A DNA stretch of 64,000 nt, taken from NCBI RefSeq assembly GCF_022829545.1, contig NZ_JAKSYM010000371.1:54645-118644 (forward strand), written 5' to 3'. Below the pieces are notes generated by a model. That model did not search any database, had not been told where the DNA came from, and worked only from the letters and a program-made list of their open reading frames with translations. Position numbers and translations under genes: made by a program. Source of the stretch: Methylobacterium sp. J-030 (GTDB lineage Bacteria; Pseudomonadota; Alphaproteobacteria; Rhizobiales; Beijerinckiaceae). Position 1 is the stretch's first letter, and every line of letters begins with the position of its first letter. Shown here one piece after another: positions 1 through 10,277 of the stretch.

Positions 1-1539
<1,539 letters not shown>

Positions 1540-1666
1540 GGTCCCTCAGATGGGGATTCGTCGACACAACAGGTCAAGGGTCCGGTATGCGCGGCGCCCC
1601 TGTCGCTTGTTGTGCGTTCACCCGCCTTGGGCCAAGCTTCCGCAAACACCGGAATCAGGGATCATC

Positions 1667-2278
1667 ATGGCCGAACCGTTGACCATCTACGGCGATCCGG
1701 GCTCCGGGAACTGCCTGAAGGTCAAGTGGGTGGCCGCCCATCTCGGCCTCCCGGCGACGTGGCGCGACGTGGACGTGCCGGGCGGCGGGACGCGCAGGCC
1801 CGAGTTCCTAGCGCTCAACCCCGCCGGCCGGGTGCCGATCGTGGTCTTCCCCGACGGCGCCGTGCTGTCGGAATCGAACGCCATCATCATCCACCTCGCG
1901 GAGGGCTCCGCCCTGATCCCGCAGGCGGCCTTCGGGCGCGCCCGCATGCTGCAATGGATGTTCTGGGAGCAGTACAGCCACGAGCCCTACATCGCGGTCC
2001 GCCGCTACCAGCTCCATTACCTCAAGCGGTCTCCGGACACGCTCGACCCCAAGCTCGCCGAGCGCGGTGCCGATGCCCTGCGGCTGATGGAGGGGACGCT
2101 CGTACGCTCCGCCTTCCTGGCGGGCGACGTCCTCAGCCTCGCCGACGTGGCCCTCGTGGCCTATACCCGCATGGCCCACGAGGGCGGCTTCAATCTCGCG
2201 GAGTATCCCGCCATCCGGGCCTGGATCGGGCGCGTCGAGGCGGGGCTCGGAATCGGACCCTATCCGGGCGCGGCCTGA
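1667..2278 (+). CDS. Glutathione S-transferase family protein
   Basis: A 203-residue soluble protein with the two-domain GST layout. The N-terminal thioredoxin-like half (residues about 4-78) contains YGDPGSGNCLKVKW, the cis-proline loop GRVPI and the glutathione-contacting ESNAI. An all-helical C-terminal half ends in a PAIRAWIGRVE helix. Ser/Cys in the GSGNC region could be the catalytic residue, typical of beta/theta-like bacterial GSTs. The substrate cannot be told from sequence. The ATG at 1667 begins MAEPLTIYG exactly at the first beta strand. Its 3' end overlaps the convergent phoR-like gene by 19 bp, and it is divergent from copA. A stress or detoxification role is the family expectation only. 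Confidence 0.9.
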   Translation: MAEPLTIYGDPGSGNCLKVKWVAAHLGLPATWRDVDVPGGGTRRPEFLALNPAGRVPIVVFPDGAVLSESNAIIIHLAEGSALIPQAAFGRARMLQWMFWEQYSHEPYIAVRRYQLHYLKRSPDTLDPKLAERGADALRLMEGTLVRSAFLAGDVLSLADVALVAYTRMAHEGGFNLAEYPAIRAWIGRVEAGLGIGPYPGAA

Positions 2279-3531
2279 TCGGCGGCCGGCCGCGCAGGCG
2301 TCGCGCCATATTCCGGCAGGCTGACGCGCACCACGGTCCCCTGCCCGACCGTGCTCTCGATGGTGAGCCGTCCCCGGTGGCGGTTGAGGCTGTGCTTGAC
2401 GATGGCGAGCCCCAGGCCCGTGCCGCCGCGCGCCCGGCTCGACGCGACGTCGACCCGGTAGAACCGTTCGGTCAGCCGCGGGATGTGCTCCGGCGCGATC
2501 CCCGGCCCGTCATCCGCCACCGACAGGACGATCCGCGGCCCGAGCCGGGGATCCTCCTCGCGGGTCAGCCCGACGCTGATCCGGCCACCGCCGTACTTCA
2601 CGGCGTTCTCGATCAGGTTCTCGATCACCCGGACGAGTTCGTCGGGATCGCCGGCGACGCGATAGGGACCGTCGCCGTCCTCGAACCGGATCGCGGCCCC
2701 CCTCGCCTGGGCGGGCGGCCCCTGGGCATCGACCATCTGGCGGGCGAGCACCCCGAGATCGACCACGCCGGTGGGTGCCACATGCTCGCGCAGCTCGATG
2801 CGCGAGAGCGACAGGAGGTCATCGATCAGCCGCGTCATCCGCAGCGCCTGGACCCGCATGATCTCCAGGAAGCGCTCGCGCGCCGTGGCATCCTCGCGGG
2901 CGGGCCCCTGCAGGGTCTCGATGAAGCCGATCAGGGTGGCGAGGGGGGTACGCAGCTCGTGGCTCGCGTTGGCGACGAAATCGACCCGCATCGCCTCCAG
3001 CCGCCGGGCCGAGGTGAGGTCGCGCAGGAACAGGACCGCACTCAGGCCCGACCCGTCGGGCATCGGCAGGGCGCCGATCTGCACCTCGAAGGTCCGCTCC
3101 AGCGGCACCCGGGTCGAGAGGGCGACCCGTCGGGGCATGCCCGAACTCAGGACCGCCTCGATGCCGTCGAGGACTTCCGGGTCGCGGAGCGCGAAGGAGA
3201 GGGGTCGGGCATGGTGCAGAGCCGGCAGCAGCGCCCGGGCAGCGGGATTGGCCTCCACCACCAAGGTGCGCCGGTCCACGAGGATGACCGGATCGGGCAC
3301 GTGGGCGAGCAGCGCCTCGGCCACCGCGTGGCGCTGCGTGGCCGCAGCGGGCCGCGGCGGCGATTTGGCCGGGCCGCGCCCGCCGAGCCAGCCGCCGAGG
3401 CAGATCGCGCCGAGTCCCGCAAGGATCAGCGGAAGGTCGAGGCCCCCGGCCAGCGCGACGGCGAGGCCGAAGACACACGCGGCGATCGTGGCGCCGGTCC
3501 AGGCCGGTGAATTGCGCAGGCGCTCGGACAT
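2260..3531 (-). CDS. phoR: PhoR-like sensor histidine kinase
   Basis: A 423-residue membrane sensor kinase. Two adjacent N-terminal hydrophobic segments (about 12-30 and 32-50) are followed by a PAS domain (about 70-170). The dimerisation/phosphoacceptor helix has ASHELRTPL with His191, and the ATPase domain has the N box (ENLIENAVKYG, 304-314), G1 (ADDGPGI) and G2 (GGTGLGLAIVKH). This short two-helix-plus-PAS design is that of PhoR, the phosphate-limitation kinase that phosphorylates PhoB. No phoB, pst or phoU gene is in the window, so the partner is elsewhere and the phosphate role is inferred from architecture. It lies 19 bp downstream of a flippase-like gene on the same strand and may be cotranscribed with it. 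Confidence 0.85.
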   Translation of the reverse strand: MSERLRNSPAWTGATIAACVFGLAVALAGGLDLPLILAGLGAICLGGWLGGRGPAKSPPRPAAATQRHAVAEALLAHVPDPVILVDRRTLVVEANPAARALLPALHHARPLSFALRDPEVLDGIEAVLSSGMPRRVALSTRVPLERTFEVQIGALPMPDGSGLSAVLFLRDLTSARRLEAMRVDFVANASHELRTPLATLIGFIETLQGPAREDATARERFLEIMRVQALRMTRLIDDLLSLSRIELREHVAPTGVVDLGVLARQMVDAQGPPAQARGAAIRFEDGDGPYRVAGDPDELVRVIENLIENAVKYGGGRISVGLTREEDPRLGPRIVLSVADDGPGIAPEHIPRLTERFYRVDVASSRARGGTGLGLAIVKHSLNRHRGRLTIESTVGQGTVVRVSLPEYGATPARPAADQAAPG

Positions 3532-3550
3532 GGCGGGCCGTCCGGTCCCG

Positions 3551-4636
3551 TCATCGCGGACCGGCCTCGTCGCGCCACGTCCGGCCCGAGGGGCCGGCGG
3601 TGCCCTCCGGAGGGCCGGGATCGCGCGCGCCGCCCGCGCGCTTCACGATCTCGTAGAGGCCGAGCATCGCCAGGGCGGTCACGAACGGCACCACGTAATA
3701 GCAGCCGCGGAACAGCAGCAGCGAGGTCAGCACCTCGTTGCGCGGCAGGCTCGACAGGGCGAGCAGCACGGTGGCCTCGAACACCCCGATGCCGCCCGGC
3801 GCGTTCGACGCGATGCCCAGCATGGCGGCGAGCACGTAGATCGCCAGGAAGGTGGTGAAGCCGAGGGTCGTCTCCTGCGGCAGCAGGACGTAGAGCACCG
3901 CCGCCGCCGCGCAGACATCGCCGATGCCGACCAGCATCTGGCCGATCGACACCGAGGCGCCGGGCAGCTCCAGCCGCCAGTGCTTGACGGTGATGCTGCG
4001 CTTCTTGGCCGAGACCCAGGCGAGGTAGCCCAGCACCAGGGTGAGCGCGACGAGCCCCACCGTCTGGTTGATCCGGATCGACGTGAAGGCGAGCCCGGCG
4101 AGCTGCCCGGCCTCGATGATCAGGCTGAGGCCCAGGACCACGCCCATGCCGAGCCAGAAGGTGAAGCCGGCGATCACCGTGAGCGCCGCGATCTTGGCGG
4201 TGGTCAGGCCCTGCCGGGCATAGATCCAGTAACGGATGGTGCCGGCGGTCAGCAGCGGGAAGCCCAGGGTGAAGCTCACCGCGTAGCTCGTGAACGAGGC
4301 GAGCGCGGTGATCCGATAGGGCACCTTGATCTTGAGCTGGCGCAGGGCCAGCGCGTCGTAGCCGGTGAGGAACAGGTAGCTGATGCCGACGAACAGGAAG
4401 GCGAGGCCGAGTTGCCTGGCGGTGGCCGCCGTGATCGCGGTGCGCACCTCGGCCCAGCTCACGCTCTGGACGAGCTTCCACAACACGCCGAGGGAGACCG
4501 CGAACAGCACGATACTGGCGGCCGTGCCGATCCAGGCATAGCGGCTGCGCCGGCTCTTGCGGCCTGCGGCTGCGGCCTCCTGCTGGACCGGTTCGGCCGG
4601 CTCGGCCGGCTTCCGGTGCTGTCCCTGAAAGTTCAT
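3551..4636 (-). CDS. Lysylphosphatidylglycerol synthase-type (UPF0104) integral membrane protein
   Basis: A 361-residue polytopic membrane protein with roughly eight hydrophobic segments after a short Ala/Glu/Arg-rich cytoplasmic N-terminus. The family signature NAPGGIGVFEATVL sits near residue 290. It matches the membrane domain of MprF/AglD-like proteins, which move or present lipids, but has no soluble aminoacyl-transfer domain. It is therefore a flippase-like or lipid-linked carrier protein of unknown substrate rather than an LPG synthase. ATG 4636 (MNFQGQ) was preferred to an in-frame ATG at 4753, whose extra 39 residues are Arg/Ala-rich and look untranslated; no strong ribosome site is visible for either. 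The 162 bp upstream holds nothing I recognise. Confidence 0.8.
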   Translation of the reverse strand: MNFQGQHRKPAEPAEPVQQEAAAAGRKSRRSRYAWIGTAASIVLFAVSLGVLWKLVQSVSWAEVRTAITAATARQLGLAFLFVGISYLFLTGYDALALRQLKIKVPYRITALASFTSYAVSFTLGFPLLTAGTIRYWIYARQGLTTAKIAALTVIAGFTFWLGMGVVLGLSLIIEAGQLAGLAFTSIRINQTVGLVALTLVLGYLAWVSAKKRSITVKHWRLELPGASVSIGQMLVGIGDVCAAAAVLYVLLPQETTLGFTTFLAIYVLAAMLGIASNAPGGIGVFEATVLLALSSLPRNEVLTSLLLFRGCYYVVPFVTALAMLGLYEIVKRAGGARDPGPPEGTAGPSGRTWRDEAGPR

Positions 4637-4798
4637 GGAAACTTCATGCCGTTCGGCGTCCGCCCTACCGGCTGCGCGGCCCGGCCGAAGGCCATGGGCC
4701 CGCGCCGGATGGTCCCGGACCGCGGCCGGTTGCCTCGCATGTAGGCCGAACATCCGCGCAAGGCCAGGGAAGTTGCCGCCGGAACGGACGTTCTATGC

Positions 4799-5428
4799 TC
4801 AGGCGGTTGCCCCATCGAGCAGCGCGGCCGCCTCCGACAGGCCGCGCCGGATCCGGGCCGGCACCTCCGGCGACGTGCAGACATAGGTCGGACTGGGATG
4901 TGGGATCCGGATGACCGGCAGGCGGGGACGTAGGGCCGCGATCGCTGACGCCGCCTCGCCGGCGTAGCGGCCGGCCAGGACCGCCACGGCGAGGCGCGGC
5001 AGCAGGTCGAGGAGCGGTGCCAGGTAGGGCGTGGCCGCCGCGACCTCGGCCCGGCGGGGCGCCCGGTTGAGGGCACCTTCCTGGTGGATCAGCCACGGCA
5101 CGGCGTTCCAGATCAAGGTGTCGGCCCGGGCGATGCCGGCCTCGGCGAGGAAGCGGAACAGGTTGGCGGCGGTGCCGTTCGCGCTGTCACGGGTGACGAA
5201 GCCGGTGCGCAGCACCGCCGGGCCGGGCGTCTCCAGCAGGAGCAGCATTCGCGCGCCGACCCCGCCGTCCAGCGGATCGGGTATGGGCACCGGGGCGCCG
5301 CGCTCGGCGGAGATCCGCACCGCGAGCGTCCGGATCGGCGCGATGTGAGGCGCCGCGATCAGCGCGCGGCGGGCCGCCAGGGCATCCGGATCGGCCAGCG
5401 ATTTCGGCGCAAGCGGCTCAGCCGGCAT
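4799..5428 (-). CDS. Uracil-DNA glycosylase superfamily protein
   Basis: A 209-residue protein with the uracil-DNA-glycosylase fold signatures: the water-activating loop region as LLLLETPGP (residues 62-70), a central strand ending in WNAVPW (108-112), and the DNA-intercalating loop HPSP (177-180). Canonical families carry GQDPY or GEAPG at the first motif, so ETPG marks a divergent branch whose base specificity is unknown. It would excise uracil or a related lesion from DNA. The ATG at 5428 overlaps the stop of the PIG-L gene by 11 bp, so the two are probably translationally coupled. That places a DNA-repair-like protein at the end of a carbohydrate operon, which may mean only read-through expression. 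Confidence 0.82.
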   Translation of the reverse strand: MPAEPLAPKSLADPDALAARRALIAAPHIAPIRTLAVRISAERGAPVPIPDPLDGGVGARMLLLLETPGPAVLRTGFVTRDSANGTAANLFRFLAEAGIARADTLIWNAVPWLIHQEGALNRAPRRAEVAAATPYLAPLLDLLPRLAVAVLAGRYAGEAASAIAALRPRLPVIRIPHPSPTYVCTSPEVPARIRRGLSEAAALLDGATA

Positions 5429-6176
5429 CGAGGCCGGGGATCGCGGCGCCGAGCCGGCCCGAGAGGCGGAACCGCTCGATGCCATTCTCCCGGGCAAGCC
5501 GCGCGTCGAGGCCCGCCGGGCCGCCGAACTGGAAGCCGATCTGGCTGGCATAGGCCGCGCAGGCGGCGCGCTTCCGGGCCTGAGCATCCGGACCGAGGGT
5601 CACAGTCCGCCCGGGAAGCTCGGCGAACAGGGCGGCGAGCGGTTCCCGGGGCGCGGCCTCGCGCACCGTGTAGGGAAAGTCGCGCCACCACAGGATCGGG
5701 GTTCGCGGATCGAGGCCGCGCAGCGCCCGGACCGCCTGGACGTGGTCGACATGGCCGCCGATCGCCTGCGGCGCGAGGAGGAGATCGGGATTTTTCTCCG
5801 CGATCAGGTCCGCGATGGCGGGGGCGAGGTCGGCTGCAATGCCGTCATCGGCCCGTGTCTCGGAAAACAGCTCCGATGCCGCGCCGTAGCCCCGGTGCGG
5901 CGCCTCCCGGAACGGCAGGTGCACGGGCGGGGCGATGCCGAGCGCGGCAGCGGCCTCGGCGTCTTCGTCCCGGCGCAGCGCCATGTAGTCGATCTCGGCC
6001 GGCAAGCCCTTGTCGAGCTGGCAGGCGAGCGCGAAGCCCTTCGGATCGGCGACGCTGCCGGTGAACAGGGTCGCCATCACGACGCGCCATCCGCCCTGCG
6101 CGAGCCGCGCCAGGAGGCCGCCGCAGGAGAAGGCCGCGTCGTCGAGATGGGGGGAGAGGGCGAGCGCGGTGGGCAT
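5418..6176 (-). CDS. PIG-L/LmbE family N-deacetylase
   Basis: A 252-residue zinc hydrolase of the PIG-L/LmbE family, whose known members remove N-acetyl groups from GlcNAc-containing glycolipids or pseudodisaccharides (MshB, BshB, PIG-L). The N-terminal zinc motif is SPHLDDAAFSCGG (from residue 8; the common form is HPDD) and the downstream ligand motif GGHVDHVQ supplies the third histidine. Its substrate is inferred from the preceding gene, a GT4 glycosyltransferase 14 bp upstream: together they resemble the transferase/deacetylase pairs MshA/MshB and BshA/BshB. ATG 6176 starts directly before the first strand; the in-frame upstream extension overlaps the GT4 gene and was rejected. Cytoplasmic, with no signal peptide. 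Confidence 0.88.
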   Translation of the reverse strand: MPTALALSPHLDDAAFSCGGLLARLAQGGWRVVMATLFTGSVADPKGFALACQLDKGLPAEIDYMALRRDEDAEAAAALGIAPPVHLPFREAPHRGYGAASELFSETRADDGIAADLAPAIADLIAEKNPDLLLAPQAIGGHVDHVQAVRALRGLDPRTPILWWRDFPYTVREAAPREPLAALFAELPGRTVTLGPDAQARKRAACAAYASQIGFQFGGPAGLDARLARENGIERFRLSGRLGAAIPGLDAG

Positions 6177-6190
6177 GGGGTGACCGGGCC

Positions 6191-7429
6191 TCAGAGCAGA
6201 TGCGGCTCGGCGCGGAAGCGGCAGGTCGGATCGAAGGGGAGGTCCTCCGCGAAATCGGTGGCCGGCGCCTCGCCCCGCACCCGCGCGTAGACCTCCATGA
6301 TCTGGCGCCCGACCGCATGCCACGAATAGACCCGCCGGCACTCCTCAAGGCCAGTGCGCGCGATGCGGCGCCGCAGATCGGCGTCGGTGATGATCCGGGT
6401 GAGCGCAGACGCCAGTGCCGGGACGTCGCCCGGGTCGACCAGCAGGCCGTTCTCGCCGTCGCGCAGGCAGTCCGAGACGCCGACCGCGTGGCACGAGACC
6501 GTAGCGAGGCCGGCCGCCAGCGCCTCCAGGATCGTGTTGGAAAAACCCTCGGCGTAGGTCGGCGAGACGAACACGTCGGCGCGGCGGTAGAGATCGGGCA
6601 CGGAGCCGTAGTCGGCATAGCCCGTGAAGGCGATCTCGCGCTCCGAGAAGGCGTGCTCCGCGGCGAGCGCCTTGGCCGGGTCCACGTCGGGCCCGATCCC
6701 CGAGATGGTGGCGGCGAAGGGCGCGCCTTGCGCGCGCAGGAGCGCCAGGGCCTCGATGAAGTCGAGCACGCCTTTCCGGCGATCGACCCGGCCGTGGTAG
6801 AACAGGCGCACCGGCCCGGCATGGGGCGCCGGCAGCCCGTCGGGTGTCCCTTGCGCGAACCGATCGGTGTCGACCGCACCGGGCACGATGGTGAAGCGGG
6901 CCGGGTCCGAGCCGAGGCGCCCGCAGACCTCCTCCACGAAGGAGGCGCCGCCGATCAGCAGCGCGTTGGCGTGGGCCAGCACTTCGCACATGGCGACGCG
7001 GTGGGTCTCACAGCAGGAGCCGACCCAGTGGCCGTCGCCGCCCTGGATCGAGACCACGCACGGCACCCCGAGCTTGCGCGCTGCGAGCAGCACCGCCCAG
7101 CCGGTCGGGTAGCCGTACTGCGCGTGCAGGATGTCGAAGGGCTTGTTGGCGTGCTCTTGAGCGATGGCGTCCACCATGGTGGCGATGTCGCGCTCGAAAT
7201 CGCCGGTGGTCTGCTCGCCGAGCTGCTCCAGGCCGATCACCCGCACCCCCGGCACAGCCGGCGGCGGCCCGCCGCCGTAGACCCGGGTACCGAAGGCATC
7301 GCCGCGGTACTGCGAGATCATCGTCACGTCGTGGCCGGCACCTGCGAGCTCGCGCAGGAGGTTCTGCGCGTAGACGCTCATGCCGGATATGGCGGGAAAG
7401 TAGCGGCGGCTGAGGAAGAGGATTCTCAT
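6191..7429 (-). CDS. Glycosyltransferase family 4 (GT-B fold)
   Basis: A 412-residue retaining glycosyltransferase. The N-terminal Rossmann-like acceptor domain starts MRILFLSRRYFP with a glycine-rich turn (AISGMSVY). The C-terminal donor domain carries FYHGRVDRRKGVLDFIEA and the nucleotide-sugar motif E-x7-E in AEGFSNTILEAL. It would transfer a sugar from a nucleotide-sugar donor to a small or lipid acceptor in the cytoplasm. The downstream PIG-L deacetylase suggests that the sugar transferred is N-acetylated (GlcNAc-like), and the inositol-phosphate synthase at the head of the series suggests a cyclitol acceptor; both are inferences. The gene is separated from the upstream isomerase by 325 bp containing a repeat element, so a separate promoter is possible. 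Confidence 0.9.
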   Translation of the reverse strand: MRILFLSRRYFPAISGMSVYAQNLLRELAGAGHDVTMISQYRGDAFGTRVYGGGPPPAVPGVRVIGLEQLGEQTTGDFERDIATMVDAIAQEHANKPFDILHAQYGYPTGWAVLLAARKLGVPCVVSIQGGDGHWVGSCCETHRVAMCEVLAHANALLIGGASFVEEVCGRLGSDPARFTIVPGAVDTDRFAQGTPDGLPAPHAGPVRLFYHGRVDRRKGVLDFIEALALLRAQGAPFAATISGIGPDVDPAKALAAEHAFSEREIAFTGYADYGSVPDLYRRADVFVSPTYAEGFSNTILEALAAGLATVSCHAVGVSDCLRDGENGLLVDPGDVPALASALTRIITDADLRRRIARTGLEECRRVYSWHAVGRQIMEVYARVRGEAPATDFAEDLPFDPTCRFRAEPHLL

Positions 7430-7475
7430 CAGTAACCGCCCCTCAACGGGTCGTGCGGTTCAGCATTGGCACGCG

Positions 7476-7658
7476 CCCTCCCTCCCCCCTCTGCGAGGGA
7501 GGGTACCCTGCGCAGCAGGGGGGGAGAGGGGCGGCGCGACGTTGGCGGATGTGTCACCTGGCACGCTTCATCCGGAACCCGCGCTCCCCCCTTGCGGGAC
7601 TTCGTCCCGACCCGACTCCCTTCGGGGGCCACCCTCCCCCGCAGAGGGGGTAGGAAGG
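7476..7658. repeat. Inverted-repeat element (C-rich arms) between GT4 and isomerase genes
   Basis: The 325 bp gap 7430-7754 is mostly this element. A left arm at about 7476-7504 (C-tract, CTCTGCGAGG core, G-tract) is matched, in reverse complement with a few changes, by a right arm at about 7631-7658 (core CCCGCAGAGGGGG). Each arm is itself a small hairpin. Between them lie two short palindromes (CCCTGCGCAGCAGGG at 7505-7519 and CGGGACTTCGTCCCG near 7593). The arm core recurs near 61756-61779. It looks like a non-coding MITE or REP-type intergenic element; no open frame in it is believable. Confidence 0.6.
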
Positions 7659-7754
7659 ATGCTCGTGACCGACCGTTCATCGGCAATGGGTTCAGACCGT
7701 ACCGCTCAAGACCCGAGATCGATCCGACATCCTGGACCGACAGGGCTGCCGCCC

Positions 7755-8627
7755 TCACTGCCATTGCCGCCGCGTCTCCTGCTTGCCGGCCAGCACCGGC
7801 CCCGGACGGCGGCAGCCGCGGAGGTATTCCAGCGCCTGCGGGATCATCACGTCGGCCCGGTGGCTCTCGCGGGACAGCTCGACGCAGATCAGCTTGCCGA
7901 AGCCGACCTCTTCCAGCGCCTCCAAGACGCCCGGCACGTCCATGTCGCCCTCGCCGAAAGGCAGATGGATATGGCTGCCGCGCTTCATGTCCTCGATCGC
8001 CACGGTGCCGATCCGGTTGGAAAACTCCCGCACCGCCGCCGCCGGCTCACGCTCGCCGGTGACGAGGCAGTGGCCGGTATCGAGGGCGAGCTTCAGGCCC
8101 GGGATGGCGAGGGCGGCGTAATCGTCGAGCGTCTCGACCAGCATGCCGGGCTCGGGCTCCAGGCAGGGCACCACCCCGGATTCGGCGGCGAAGGAAGCGA
8201 CCGCGTGCAGCCCCTCCTCCATCCAGCGCCGGGCCTCGCCGTGATCGACGCCGGGCTTCGGCACGCCCGCCCAGAACGAGACCGCCTCGGCGGAGAGCAT
8301 GGCGCCGATCTCGATCGCCCGCTTGAGGAAGCCGACGCGCCGGGCGCGGCCCGCGCCGTCGGCCGTCACGAGTGTCGGCTCGTGCTTGGCGGAGGGATCG
8401 AGCAGGAAGCGCGCGCCCGTCTCGATGACGCAGGCCAGCTCCAGCTTCTCCAGCAGGCTCGCCACCCGGCCGGCCTCCGCCGACCAGGTCTCGGCGAAGG
8501 GATCGAGGTGGTGGATGTCGAGGGTCAGCGCGACGCCGTCGTAGCCCGCGGCCTTGATCAGGTGGAGCGCGTCGTCGAGGCGGTGGTTGGCCGCGCCGTT
8601 GGTGTTGTAGGCGAACCGGAGCGTCAC
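7755..8627 (-). CDS. Xylose-isomerase-like TIM-barrel protein (sugar phosphate isomerase/epimerase family)
   Basis: A 290-residue protein of the AP_endonuc_2 TIM-barrel family, whose members isomerise, epimerise or dehydrate sugars and cyclitols (IolE, IolI, EboE-like). Likely metal ligands appear in order: DIHH (residues 37-40), ETG (68-70), the CLEPEPG strand, LDTGHC and VELSRESH near the end. The GTG start overlaps the YcaO stop codon by 4 bp (GTGA), so the two are translationally coupled. The first residues TLRFAYNTNG fit the first barrel strand. In this setting a cyclitol or keto-sugar substrate is plausible, but the exact reaction cannot be read from the sequence. Confidence 0.82.
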   Translation of the reverse strand: MTLRFAYNTNGAANHRLDDALHLIKAAGYDGVALTLDIHHLDPFAETWSAEAGRVASLLEKLELACVIETGARFLLDPSAKHEPTLVTADGAGRARRVGFLKRAIEIGAMLSAEAVSFWAGVPKPGVDHGEARRWMEEGLHAVASFAAESGVVPCLEPEPGMLVETLDDYAALAIPGLKLALDTGHCLVTGEREPAAAVREFSNRIGTVAIEDMKRGSHIHLPFGEGDMDVPGVLEALEEVGFGKLICVELSRESHRADVMIPQALEYLRGCRRPGPVLAGKQETRRQWQ

Positions 8628-10225
8628 GCCGCCCTCCCCTTCCGCTGGGCTAGGCGGAACGGCGCGTGGTGCGATTCCGGCTCGCGGTAGAGCGGATAGT
8701 GGCGCCCGACGATCCGCTCGGCCAGGGCCACGTCGAACAGAGGCTGGCCGCCGAACCGCTCCAGGGCCTCCGGGGTCAGGCGCACCGGACGCAGGGTCTC
8801 GCTCTCGGCGCCGAACTTGATCAGCGGATGGCCGCGGTCGAGGAGCTTCTTCGTGTTGCGCTCACCGATCCGGTAGTAGCTCATGGTCTCGACCTCGAGC
8901 CCCGGCACGATCGCCTTCACGACGCCGACCCCGCCGCCGGGGGGCGTGCAGTCGACGTAGAGCACGTCGAAGCCGGCCTCCAAGAGACGGTCGCAGGCGA
9001 TCTTCCCCCTGGCATGGCCGTCGGCGGCCGGGGTGGAGGGCAGATCCGAGAAGCGCTTGGTGCTGCGCTGGGCATAGACGGTGTCGGCGAGGACCCCGCG
9101 CAGGTCGGCGGCCGGCATCTCGATCCATTCGAGCATCGCCTGGAGGGCGCGGCTCTCCTCCAGATCCAGACTGGGCAGCGCTTTTTGAATGAACGCGTCG
9201 ACGTAGCCCGGCGGGGTCACGGTGGCGGCCATGTCGAGGGGGCCGTGGCCGAAGGCCTTGCGGACCCGGGCGGCCTGGAACTCCAGGAGCGCCTTGCGCA
9301 AGGCCCGATCCCGGTCCGGATCGCAGGCCTCGCCGCAGGCCGAGAGGGCGATCGGCGCCGGGGTGCGCGCCGGATCCTCGTCGTAGCCGACGACGTAGAG
9401 GTTGGTGAGGCCGAACTGGTCGGTGGCGAATTTCGGCAGCGCCCGGATGCCGAGCGCCTCCAGCCGGGCCAGCATCGCGGCGTTCTCCGGGCCGATGCCG
9501 TCGAGGTCGAGCATGACGCCCTGGTCCAACGCCCGGAACAGCAGGCCGTTGCCGTCCCGCTGGAGCAGTTCCAGCACGCCGTGTCCCAGGGCGAAGGGCA
9601 CGTCGGGGCCAGCGCCGAGGCCGTTGGTGATCAGGTTGGTGAAGGGTTTGTAGCCCTCGGACAGCTCGAAATAGTCGGTGGCCGCGATGTCGAGCGGCAT
9701 CAGCACGATCTCGCCCGTGGCGTGCCGGACCGTCGGCGTCCATTCGAGCACCGTGTCGCGGTCGACCGGGGAGCCGGCGGGCAGGCAGAGGGTCAGCGGA
9801 TCGGCGACGGATTTCGCGCCGTAGACGCGGGCGAGGTCGTTGTAGCTCGCCCGCTCCTTGGCCCGTGGCAGGACCGCGAGCGAGGGCATCAGGTTCTCGG
9901 CGATCTCCGCGACGGCGCCGATCAGCGCCTCGTCGTCGGTTGCGCCGTAGCCGATGCCGGACGGCATGGCGCCGACGAAGAACGGATCGTCGAGGAACAG
10001 GGCAACGAACCAGACCGGCACGCCGGTGCGATCGAGCGGCGCCAGCGGGAAGCCGACGATGCGCCCCTCCGGCAGGATGTCGAGATAGGCCCTGACCGGA
10101 TCGGGAAGCGTCTCGGGCAGGCCCTCGATCATCCGCTTGGCGCCGAAGCGGTAGGGACGCGGCGCCTTGATCCGCTCGTGGCGGGCGCGGTCGTCCTGGT
10201 CGTGGAAGGCGTCTGCGTTGCTCAC
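8624..10225 (-). CDS. Stand-alone YcaO-family protein
   Basis: A 533-residue YcaO-family protein. YcaO enzymes use ATP to activate amide carbonyls for azoline, thioamide or amidine formation. Family features are a glycine- and acid-rich central region with ITNGLGAGPDVPFALGHGVLELLQRD (quoted pieces: ITNGLGAG, ALGHGVLELL), repeated E-x-x-A-R-type helices (KALLEFQAARVRKAFG), and the C-terminal signature VVKAIVPGLEVETMSYYRIG. No TfuA, E1-like/ocin-ThiF partner or short precursor-peptide gene is adjacent, unlike RiPP clusters. The GTG at 10225 has GGAA seven bases upstream and was chosen over an ATG inside the protein; the frame stays open upstream. It is coupled to the TIM-barrel gene. A substrate made by the inositol/glycosyl genes around it is an inference. 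Confidence 0.85.
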   Translation of the reverse strand: MSNADAFHDQDDRARHERIKAPRPYRFGAKRMIEGLPETLPDPVRAYLDILPEGRIVGFPLAPLDRTGVPVWFVALFLDDPFFVGAMPSGIGYGATDDEALIGAVAEIAENLMPSLAVLPRAKERASYNDLARVYGAKSVADPLTLCLPAGSPVDRDTVLEWTPTVRHATGEIVLMPLDIAATDYFELSEGYKPFTNLITNGLGAGPDVPFALGHGVLELLQRDGNGLLFRALDQGVMLDLDGIGPENAAMLARLEALGIRALPKFATDQFGLTNLYVVGYDEDPARTPAPIALSACGEACDPDRDRALRKALLEFQAARVRKAFGHGPLDMAATVTPPGYVDAFIQKALPSLDLEESRALQAMLEWIEMPAADLRGVLADTVYAQRSTKRFSDLPSTPAADGHARGKIACDRLLEAGFDVLYVDCTPPGGGVGVVKAIVPGLEVETMSYYRIGERNTKKLLDRGHPLIKFGAESETLRPVRLTPEALERFGGQPLFDVALAERIVGRHYPLYREPESHHAPFRLAQRKGRAA

Positions 10226-10277
10226 GTCGTGTTTCCGTCTTCCTCGAACCGCCTGTCGCCTCGGTCCCACCCACCAA

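Noticed and set aside
1540..1666. A CueR operator in the copA-GST gap
   Set aside because: A CTTGACCT-like stretch is present on the copA strand, but the matching half-site and spacing are not, so no regulator site was called.
7476..7658. CRISPR or tRNA-like interpretation of the palindromic gap
   Set aside because: There are no evenly spaced direct repeats and no cloverleaf; the structure is a pair of inverted C/G-rich arms.
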